Below are positions 10,301-22,300 of a stretch of 30,509 nt of DNA, in pieces (the first letter of the stretch is position 1; every line of letters begins with the position of its first letter). The notes beneath the pieces were generated by a model. That model was not told the origin of the DNA, made no database searches, and saw only the letters and a list, made by a program, of their open reading frames with translations. Source of the DNA: Apostichopus parvimensis (taxonomy: Eukaryota; Echinodermata; Holothuroidea; Aspidochirotida; Stichopodidae); NCBI GenBank assembly GCA_000934455.1, contig KN882551.1, forward strand, positions 65,043 to 95,551. Reading direction: 5' to 3'. Position numbers and translations under genes: made by a program.

Positions 10301-13300
10301 TCAAACTGAGCGCTTCGTGATTATTGATTAAGCATCGAGAGATTTCACACCACTAGCCTAGAAAAGCGCTCTTTGCTTTTGATCAACAGTTCTACCTAAC
10401 GTCCTACATCATTGTAGGGGTAGGGGGTGTAGGGGAGGGGCGTAGGGGAGGGGGTGTAGGGGACTACTGCCATGATGTGTGGGGGAACATTACTTGCACT
10501 CATTTTTTGTTTTCTATTTTCTTGGAGTATAACATAATAAAGAACTAAACTTCTGTCTAAGTTCATCCTTTCAATAACAGAAAAGCAACATTACTTATAT
10601 GTCTCAATGTCTCAACTGTCTTTCCTTCTTCACATGGTATACAGTGTGTGCTTAGAATATTGTCTTACTTAATACAGTCATTGTTGTAGTTGGCATCATA
10701 TGAACATGATTCTGGAAACCAAGTCAATACTGATTCCTGCTTTAAAACCATATCAAGTCATCCTTAATAGCAGCCCGTTTCTTCCCCTTTTTCCATTTTC
10801 TCACCTGCAGATACTGGAAGATGAGCTAGCATCCGAGAAGAACACAGTTAAAGAGAAGGAAGAGGATATAGAGCGTCTTCGGGAGCAGCTGAGCGAGGGC
10901 AGCATTGCTCCCCTCGTCGTCCGATCTGGCGGGGACTCAGTCAGTATTGAAAACGCCGAAGAGAACACACAGGGACGGACATCCGGAGCTGCAGTTATCG
11001 TCGCCGGAATTTCGTCTGAAGAGCGAGATCGTATCAAGACGGAGAAAGATGAGATGCAAGATAAGATGATAGAGTCACAGAAGGTTTGTTTAGTAGAATT
11101 GAAAACAAAATATATTTCATTTTGTTTATTGCAGATTTTTAAGGATGTCTCTGAGAAGTTGACTTAAACGGACAAAACCATTTGTCTTAGCTTATATTAA
11201 AGAAAGTAAAAAAAAAAAAAGGTTTGAAAGGAGACAATAATCCAACTTGCTGAAAACAAGGTTGATAATTTGATCAGGTTACTTAGGGATGAAACTTTAG
11301 CAGATGTCATTCTGCTGAACCCCTTCCTGCCCCCCTCATGTTTTCAGCCTGTTAGTCCCACCAGAATTACCAACTTAAAGGAAAAGAGCTTTTATTTTTC
11401 AAATCAGACCTAGCTGCTCTGTTAATTGGCAACATTTGATAACAGAGGGTTACTGTACTGGGATAAAGTGTCGGGTCGTCCCAGAAACTGTTCTCCTGCT
11501 GCATCTGCTCATCCGTCTCTCCTCATCTCATCTTCTTCCATTAAAGAAAAAAAAATTGCCTAGGTTTCATTTTTATGACAACAATATTTCCAATAATTAT
11601 TGCAAAATGCAGTCATCAAATGGCACGATTAGAATATGAAGTGGTTAATTTTCCCAGATATATAATTGACCTCCCTCCAACTCCCTCTCCCCCCCCCCCC
11701 CCCCACCCCTCCTACTGTCTATTCATGGCCTTCCCACTCTCTCTGCTTCCAAGCTTTGACTTTTGGGACATGAATGGCAATATGCAACAAACAAACAAAA
11801 TATGCAAATATGGAGCAGCACGGTCTGAGGATGGATAGATGGTTGTATAACACACTGTAAGTAATTGCATCTTCACCTAAACGACTAGCTTCCTTCCGCC
11901 TTAGGAGTTGGCGATCGTACGGGTCAAATACTCCAATTTAGAGAAGCAGTATCGTTCGGTGGCATCGATGGCTAAGAGAGACGAGGAGAGCATCGCTGCA
12001 CAGATGGAGGATGTCAACAAGGATGTTGAGATCCTCAGGGAAGAGAAAGAGAAGCTTAAAGAAGAGATGGCGACCTGGGAGAAAGACTTCAAAGAACGAA
12101 CAGGGCAAGAACCATCGGAGGAAGACAGGTATTGTTTGGAAAAAGCTATCTGAAGGTCTAAGTTTCTTGTTTCCTAATTTGGGGTAGTTATAGTTGTTTT
12201 ACTTTGGTAATGATAATGAAAATGGATGTCAAATTTATGTTTAATTTGACCAACTCTGTATGGGGGATAAAGTGAGTTTGAGTTTCTTTGAAGTATTTTA
12301 TGGCTTAATTTTAAAGAAATTATCCTCCTTGATTGCTATTAAGTAGTGAAGTTATATGAAATAATTGCTTGTTTATTTGTTTGTCGGTGTGTGTATTGTG
12401 TTGTTTGTTTGTATGTGATGTGGTCAATGAGCATATGGTGAAGTGACTTTAAAAGTAAGCATTGTTCTATATCCATTTTGCACTTGCCAGAAATATTGGA
12501 AGTAATCTCACAGCAACATCCTGCAATGATATGTCTTTGGTTTATATTAAGTGATCTGGTTGAAGGAGCGAGATGATTCTATTGTCTTCTAAAGATGCCT
12601 TTTAATAGATACTTTATTCAGAGAAACTGAATCTGTACTTTCCTCCTTCATAGACCTGAGAGCATCAAGGAACTGCATATTCAGTTAGAAGAAGTTGATA
12701 GTCAAGAATCCAATTTGGAAGCTCAATTAAGTACTCTGTCAGAATTGAAGGAAGGGAAGATACCAGAACCTGAGGAGATTTCTGTCCCAGAACCCATCAT
12801 CAGAACAGTAGAGGTAAGTCTGAGGTTATTGAGCTGTGATGGTAAGGTGCAGGAGGGGAGGGGGAGGCAAGGATATGTAAAGTACTTTCTATTTCTTTGG
12901 TAATGTTGAAGCAACTGATACTATTTAATACTAATATCAAGTATGTCAGAGAACCAGAGTAAATTCCTGTTCCTGTAACAATCATTTAAACAGCAGAGGT
13001 AAGTGTTAGGTACAAAGCTGTGAAGGATAATTTGGTAAAATGTGCTGGAGGGGGATGGGGATGTGAATATGAATAGCAATTCATATGTTTCGGTAAAAGT
13101 TTAAGCCACCTGGTAACATCTAATATAATGTCTGTTCAGTTGCCATTATATTTGCTCAAGTCACCATTACAACAGTCCATGCAAGCTCTAATGGAGTTCC
13201 TGGTCTTGTTCAAAATGGTGCTGTTGGTAATTTTCCTCCACGGTGTAGTAGCTTCAGCTTCTTAATCCCATATAAAAAGTCAATTGAAACATTATCGATC

Positions 13301-16300
13301 TTGGAAGATGTGGTGGATCTTGGCAAAGTAAACATTTGTTTCAAAAAGGAATATGGTTAATTACTGAGGTGACATATCTGTTATGTATTCACGACATAAT
13401 TTTAAATCATGTTGCAGCTTTAAGAGACACACTTTATATAGCAGTACAGTTTCTACTCCATTGTCTTCAACTGAACCAGAATGGGTAAAAACTCACTTCT
13501 CAAACTAAAACTAACAGAATACTTCTTCATTAAATTTGATCAAATGAATTAAATTTGGACTGAGTTAGATCAAATTTTGGTGTAACCAATCTCCCCCAAT
13601 GAGTATTTCTGCACATATTGTTAGATAAGACATTGATGTGTTTACTCATTGCACATAAACAACATTGGTACACGTACATCAGCTTAGGCACGGATTTTAA
13701 CTTAGGAGGAAAGTTCAGTAGTTTCACAACTGTGTTTTTTTCAGTATTTTATAACCACGGAAGAATGAGCCATCAAAGAAGTGCAGTCGCTATACAACTA
13801 GTCTCAAAATTTACATTCACCTTCAGTCAACCAATCAGAACCCACCATTTTGCCATGTGCCAAGAGTCACAAACACACAATTTCCCGAAATAATCACCAG
13901 TCACTCAGATATCTGACAGATGTATCACATCCTCTGTCTTCGGCGAGACCCTCCATCTGCAAATTGTTCCTCTCATTGGAATTCAAAGCATGTTTTTGTC
14001 AAGGTCATACATGGAAATAGCTAAAAGTACCTTTCTCTTAGGCAGATTCTCACTAATTACAAAAATTAAATCTAGAAAATTCCTTGAAGTTGTCGAAAGA
14101 GATTTTGTAGGAAAAGCGTGCTTGTTATAATTATATCATTTACATTTCCCTCTGTTAAAAAGGTAACCATTCCAGACCCTGTTACTTTGGCAGCATTGGA
14201 GTCATCCCAAGCAAGAAATAAAGAGTTTCAGGCAGAGATCAAAGCCCTGAAAGATCAGCTTAATGAATCCCAAAAAGCTCTCAGAAAGATCGAGAAGGAA
14301 AATAAGAAACTGCAACATGTGTCCAAGGATGAGTCCTCGGGGAAGGATAACGCAAACGCTGTGCTTGTACTTCGAGCAGTCCTGCAAGAGGTGGGACACA
14401 TATATGCCTTATCCATTTTTATAAAATAATACAAACAGATTTATGATGGATATAAGTGGCTAGACTGGGTTGAATTATAATATCAATTTTGTAAACAAGG
14501 ATATATTTTTGGGGGACAGTGTAAATGGATCCACAAACAAATTGCAATTTTTCTTAAACATTTTAAGAAAACATGAAACAAGATTGTTGTATTTATTATA
14601 TTGTAAGGTTAAACAAGTGATTTTGTAAATTTGTCGTTAGTGTGCCATTTATTCTCTGACTACCCAAAGAAGGGTTTGGTTTAAACAGAAAAAAAAATGA
14701 AATTTTAACTTCTCTGAATATGATTAAACTACCTACTAAAGGTAAACCTTGGTAAGGCACAATATTTCAGAACAAGTTTATAAACAGTAAAAGTCTGGAT
14801 AATAAACAGAATTTTCTTTGGAAAAGTTAGGAGGACTAACATAATATATGCTTTAATTAAAAGATACCTTTTCTGTAACCATTTCTCTCCATTTTTGAGC
14901 TGTGCCATTTTTTCTGTGTACGAGCCTTCTCCTAAGATCTATTTTTGCATTCATAATTGATTTCTTAATTTCCCCAACAATCCTCTTGTTTAACAATTTA
15001 TAGATGAATGCAAGAGAGGGAAAGAGCGAAGTAGATAAAACCAACCTGAAGAGTCAACTTAAAGAACTTGAAGAGGAAAAACAGAGATTAGCTGACGACC
15101 AGATGAAAATGAAAGAAAAATTAGACTTGTGGGTCCGGGAATTTGAAGAAGCAAATGGAAAGGCTCCAGAAAATAGTGACAGGTTTGATTACAGCAAACT
15201 TAAAGGAACACGTATTACATTTACGAATTCAACCTCGTTAGCCCTCGTTTGGTTAATACCGTTATCTTAGCTAATGAAGCAGCTGCAGCAGGAATAAAAT
15301 TCACAAAAGAGCTTGAGGAGTAAGATAAGGAAGATAGCTTTGGTTACTTCGTAGATCATGTGATACCCGGAAAATCACCAATTTTTTTTGGGGGGGGGGT
15401 GGGGGTATAAACCAAGCAAGGGCTAACCAGGTTGAATTCATAATGTTATATTAAGATAATATTTGATCCAACTCAGACTCCTCCTACATGTTGTTCCCAC
15501 ATGAACTATAGTTTGGCAAGAAATTCACTTATCTGTTTCATTCCAAGAAAAACAAATATTGTCGGTCAGACACTTTTTGTTGCATAGTAACATCAATCAC
15601 AATCAAATATCCAACATTTTTCTTTCGTTTTTAAACAAAACATGATTATTGTTGCTGATTTACTTTGCCCTTGATAAAGGATTTAAGTAGCAAAGAGTAT
15701 CAATAAATTACTCAAATCCAGGACAGAAATGTACGTATTTTAAAGATTTCAAAGACTTAATCCTGGTTTCTCTGTCTGCATTTACTTGGAATATGAAACA
15801 ACATTGGCTGTACTAGCTATAGACAGGGTAATGTATCATAGCTAACATGGGCATGAATGGATGAATGCAAGACTTGATATCCATACTAGCTATACCCAGG
15901 TTAAATTACTGTAGCTAACATGGCCATGAAGAGATAAATGTAAGACTTGATATCCATAGTACTAGCTATAGACAGGTTATATTACTGTAGCCAACATGGA
16001 CATGAAGAGATAAATGTAAGACTTGATATCCATACTAGCTATAGACAGGGTAATGTATCATAGCTAACATGGACATATAGAGATGAATGCAACACTTGAT
16101 ATCCACACTAGCTATAGACAGGGTAAATTACTGTAGCTAACATGGCCATGAAGAGATAAATGTAAGACTTGATATCCATACTAGCTATAGACAGGGTAAA
16201 TAACTGTAGCTAACATGGCCATGAAGAGATAAATGTAAGACTTGATATCCATACTAGCTATAGACAGGGTAAATAACTGTAGCTAACATGGCCATGAAGA

Positions 16301-19300
16301 GATAAATGTAAGACTTGATATCCATACTAGCTATAGACAGGGTAAATTACTGTAGCTAACATGGACATGAAGTGATGAATGTAAGACTTGATATCCATAC
16401 TAGTTATAGACAGGGTAAATAACTGTAGCTAACATGGACATGACGAGATGAATGGAAGACTTGATATCCATACTAGCTATAGACAGGTTATATTAATGTA
16501 GCCAACATGGACATGAATGGATGAATGCAAGACTTGATATCCATACTAGCNNNNNNNNNNNNNNNNNNNNNNNNNNNNNNNNNNNNNNNNNNNNNNNNNN
16601 TAGCTATAGACAGGTTATATTAATGTAGCCAACATGGACATGAATGGATGAATGCAAGACTTGATATCCATACTAGCTATAGACAGGTTATATTACTGTA
16701 GCCAATATGGACATGAAGAGATGAATGTAAGACTTGATATCCATACTAGCTATAGACAGGGTAAATTACTGTAGCTAACATGGACATGAGATGAATGCAA
16801 GACTTGATATCCATTCTAGCTATAGACAGGGTAAATTACTGTAGCTAACATGGACATGAAGAGATGAATGCAAGACTTGATATCCATACTAGCTATAGAC
16901 AGGTTATATTACTGTAGCCAACATGGACATGAAGAGATGAATGCAAGACTTGATATCCATAGTACTAGCTATAGACAGGTTATATTACTGTAGCCAACAT
17001 GGACATGAAGAGATAAATGCAAGACTTGATATCCATACTAGCTATAGACGGTAAATTACTGTAGCTAACATGGATATGAAGAGATGAATGCAAGACTTGA
17101 TATACATACTAGCTATTGACAGTAAATTACTGTAGCTAACATGGACATGAAGAGATGAATGCAAGACTTGATATACATACTAGCTATAGACAGGGTAAAT
17201 TACTGTACATAGCCAACATGGACAAGAAGAGATGAAAGCAAGACTTGATATCCATACTAGCTATAGACGGTAAATTACTGTAGCTAACATGGACATGAAG
17301 AGATAAATGCAAGACTTGATATGCATACTAGCTATAGACAGGGTAAATTACTGTAGCCAACATGGACATGAAGAGATAAATGCAAAAAGACTTGATATCC
17401 ATACTAGCTATAGACATGGTAAATTACTGTAGCTAACATGGACATGAAGAGATGAATGCAAGACTTGATATAAGAGTGTACAGAGTGATTATTCTCTTCT
17501 TCTTGCTGTGTACTTTATCTTATTATTATTCATTCTCTCTTGTCAACATTATTGTGTATGTTTCTTACTACATTCCTAAATGTGCATCTTGTTAGCTTTG
17601 AGTTCATTAATCTAAGGATAACAGTTTTGCTATTTATATGTATTGCTCACATTGTAGGCGAAGTATCATACCATGTATATTTTCTTCACGTAGAGAAAAA
17701 CCGAAAGTAAAACACATCAACTCAACTTAAGAGGATCTTTCACTTATTTTAGTAATATTCTTTGATAGGAATGGAAGTGTAAGTTCTTTCTTTAGCCCAA
17801 GACAAAAGTTACCATTTTGAAGAGTTAAAAACTTGCATAATTTTCTGAGTTTTTTTTGTTTTAATTTTTAAATTCACAGAAATGATGAGATAGATGAACT
17901 ATACCAAAGCTTACAAGATGCTAATGAAAAGAGTGTAGAGCTGGAGGCTCAGAATACTGCACTGACTATAATGACAACTGGAGAATTACCCCAGGACTTT
18001 GAAAAAGTGTCCTCTGCTCAAGTTATAGTCAGCAGTAAGTGAAGTTTTTTTTTGAGACATAATCTAATCAATGTTTTATAATCAGTGTCTTGCTTTATGA
18101 AGTTTAATTTGATGACCTGACTCAAAGAGAGTTACAGTTGCTAAATTTACTTTTAGAGTATTAATGTTTTCTTGAATGTCCAAATGTTAAATCTGTATTC
18201 TCAAATATTTGTATGAAACATGCTGGAATTTTCAGATATCTTTTGAATGGCTTGCATGAAAAAACAAATTATAATAGGCTTTCTTTGGTTATTTGTATGT
18301 ATGTATTTTAGATCCTCCTGCAAGCAGGAACTCACGAAGAAGCCTCATTGGCTTATCAAAGCCGCAAGCTGACGGAAGTCTGTCTCTTAGATTCATATTT
18401 AACGTCCATGATTATGAATTGTCAATTGTCAACAACTCTGTAACTGGACGACATACATTAATCTTGGAGTGACTCGAACCGGGGACCTAATGATTGGAAG
18501 GCACCGGCGTTAACCACTGAGCTAACACTCCACACTCAACTATTTTATGGTAATTTGGGGGGGGGGCATTATCTTGGTAGCAGAAGTTACTTTGATATAA
18601 TTTACCCAATGATCTGATCTGCTTTTGTCATCAGATGGAGGTAGCTCTGAAGAGACAAGTGAGCTTAAGGAGAGGTTGCAAGAATTGGAGGACGAATTGG
18701 AAGGATTGAATGAGAGGAATTCATCTCTAGAGACATCTCTGGAGGAGATGGAGGAAGAGAAACAATCCTTGGAGGAAAGAATCAGTCAGTTAATGAACGG
18801 GGAGGGATCTGTCGTCCCTCCACCGGGAGAGGGAGGAATCTCGGCAGGTGGGGTGACACCGGTGCCATCTTATGACTACTACAATGAAGATGACGTTGAG
18901 GTGAGTAAAGTTATCATTTCTCAATCAAATATAAGAAGAGGTAGGGGGAGGGGGAGAGGGAGGGTGGATGGATGGAGAGAGAAAAGAACGAAACAAAGTT
19001 ATAGAACATTGTTGGAGTTGGTACCTTGTGATAATGATATCAAGCTGGTCTCCATCTCTTACAGGAGCTCGGGGCTCAGCTGAATCTGTTAAGGAAACAA
19101 CAAGACGACCTGGAGAGGCAACTGGAGGCAGAGAGAGAGGCTCACGAAGAGACCAAGGAAGAGCTGGAAGAGTTACGAGGTAGACTCGAGCAGGCCAGGG
19201 AGGATGGAGCAGCAGCTGCTAGGGACAATGATGGTAAAGCCAAAGCTACTAACACTGCTGTCCTAGCTGAGATGGCTCTCCAGACCAAGGTAAGATTTAA

Positions 19301-22300
19301 GTACTTTTCGGTTTCAAGCCCGCCGTTGAATCATTGGAGAGTTGCAACAGATTCAGATGGTATGTTTTTCCAGGCAGGGAATTTTTTTCATTCAACTGCT
19401 TAAATTCAATTTAATCAAAACAGTTGACAATGAATCATTCTTTTATAAAAAAAATCAATAGAAAAATTTACACTTCCTTTTATGAACATTCCATTTGGAG
19501 TTTTCATTGCTCGATAGGCTGAAGTTAAGGTGCTTGTTCTTAAGCAAAAGTATGCAAATTGATCATTTAAAGTGCAGGAACCATTCCTGCCTGATGTTGT
19601 TTTGTCATTTTAACTTGGGACCTATGGTAGTGAATTAGTATTCAGTGACATGAAACCAGATGGTGCACATTAATACACATTTTAAATCTGAAGCAATATC
19701 AGCTAGAAAAGGTACAGTCAGACAGAAACATTTAGCCTATCACTTGATGCAAACATATTTCACCCAGAGTTGTATACAGTTAGGCTAGATTGACTAGGAT
19801 ATACCTAGGTGCACCTACAGTGAAAGTGTTATTGGCCTTCCACAATGCTAGCATAAAATAGTTATGTCAGACCAAGAAATCTGGGTGTTAATCATTTGTG
19901 ACAGAAATGCAACAAACTAGCAAATGTTTTCGTTCTGAGGTCTTACCATAATATGTATAGTTGCTATGGAAACTCAATCGCCAACTTGTGTTGATAGCAT
20001 CCAGTCTGTTTCAAATTTGTTTATTTCTTACATTTTTTGCCTGTGTACAGTCTCTGGAAGAAGCCAAGCAGAGAATTGACGAACTGGAAAAGGAAAAATT
20101 CAATAACATACCAGCAGATTCCGCAGATGAAATCAGAAAACTTCAAGAAAAGCTTGTGAGTTTATTTTGGTTAAGATGTCTCGTTAAAAACGAAAATTTC
20201 CTCACCTACTTTTCATTTTCATCCGAGATATTTATCACATGTTCAAAGTTTTGAAAGGACTAGCAAGTCAAAGAATGCATTTCTTTGTACATTACAAGCA
20301 ATGAATACTAACATTTTCTGGTTCTATGTGCAAACTGTGATTGTCCAAATTAAGGTGGATTTTTTTTTTTTTCTAAGAGCAAACTGCAACTTTTTTCCCC
20401 CTTTGAAATGGTCTTCCAAATCCCTAAGACAAAAATCTAAAATGAGTTAATGTTTGGTAGATTGTCCTCTGGAAACTGATGTGTAAGTTAAGTTATATGA
20501 CATGATTCAGTATTTATTTTTTTTAATCCAGCATTTATTACAGTGCTGATAGTAATAAAGGAGCTGCTGCTATTGAAGCAGAAATTGCATAATAAAGTTT
20601 TACATAAATAATATGATTTTAATCAGTGAGTATTTTTCATTACCATTTTCTACAGAGTTGTTGATGACTCGGTTTGTTTGCATGAATATGATATATGACA
20701 AGTTGCCAGTAATGGGGGACAATGAGACTATTTAGTTACCTATATACATTACTAAATATTCTTTCTGTTTCTGTTCAATAAAACTAATTCCAGATGTATG
20801 GATATGCAGTAATTTTCATATCATCAAATCAAATATTTTTGGTTAGTTTTTACATATTTTAACCTTGTTTTCATTTGTTTCTTTTTTTTTCTTTTTTTTA
20901 TTGGTTTTTTTTTTTTTGGTTGAAATGCTTAGAAAAAGTCAGAAAAAGATAGAGATGTCTCTCAAAAATCTGAAATCCAGAAGACATCAGAACTAGAGAA
21001 AGTGAAGGTAGATATGGAAACAACTCAGAAAGCTTTGGCGAAAGAGAGAGAAACTAATAGAGGGCACCAGGTAAGAATGACATTCATGGATTACTCTTTG
21101 GTGTGTAACAGACTCATTGAAATGAATGAGTCTCAGTGAGGGGTACCTACCAATGTCACTTTTATGGTTTGAGAAATTACGCTGTAAACATGGGCAGTTC
21201 AGCAGTCAGAGAGAGGTCAATGTGAAACAATAGGCTCTTTATTGTCTCAAATAACACCTTTATCATTGCAATATTGTTTGTTTAAGAAAAGTGGTGTGAA
21301 ATTTAGTTCTTCAGTGGTAAACACACTTTTAAATAATCTGAATTCTCATTTGGTGAGAGCGTTGTGGTCAAGTGGTTAAGGCAGTGGACTTGTGGCCTAA
21401 GGCTTGCAGGTTCGAGTACTGGTCAGATCAGTATGTTGTGTTCTTGGGCAGAGCATTTTTACCTCCATTGCCCCAATTCACCCTGGTGTATAAATGGGGA
21501 CCTGTGAGATAAACTGTCAGTTGGGTGCTGTTGAGTTGCTGCCATGTGAAGGGATTATCTGTGTTTGACAGGTTATCGCTGACCGAGGTAATACTGTAAT
21601 ACCCCTCGAGCACCGTTAACGGTAGATATGTCTGCGCTTTATAAATCTAAATATTCAGTATATTAATTTGTTAAATAACTCTGTTGTACCATTTATGGGA
21701 TACATATACGATAAAGAAGTAAATTGAAATAAGTATTTTTTATTTCATAGGAAAACATTAAAAAGAAGCTTGCAGAAAAGGATAAACAGTCCAAGGAGAT
21801 GGTTGCTAATACCGAAAAGAAATTTACAGCGAGGGAAGAAGAGAAACAAAAGCAGATAAAGGCCTTGGAGAAGAAGTTAAAAGAGGGCAAGCTCACTGCT
21901 GCTGTAGGAGGAGCGACTGTTGCAGCAAGAGGAGGAAACAAGGTAAGGAAAGAAGATGTAGCTAATGTAGAACAGCTGCTGTACATCTGTGAGGTAGGAG
22001 GAGCAGCTGTTGCAGCAAGAGGAGGAAACAAGGTAAGGAAAGAAGATGTAGCTAATGTAGAACAGCTGCTGTACCTCTGTGAGGTAGGAGGAGCAGCTGT
22101 TGCAGCAAGAGGAGGAAACAAGGTAATGAAAGAAGATGTAGCTAATGTAGAACAGCTGCTGTACCTCTGTGAGGTAGGAGGAGCAGCTGTTTCAGCAAGA
22201 GGAGGCAACAAGGTAAGGAAAGAAGATGTAGCTAATGTAGAACAGCTGCTGTACCTCTGTGAGGTAGGAGGAGCAGCTGTTGCAGCAAGAGGAGGCAACA

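Noticed and set aside
16474..17471. CRISPR-like array
   Set aside because: The repeats are directly adjacent 73-bp satellite units with no unique spacers, in an intron of a eukaryotic gene.
21355..21430. Possible tRNA-Leu/Ser gene
   Set aside because: It continues into a SINE body with conserved blocks and has no convincing tRNA end.
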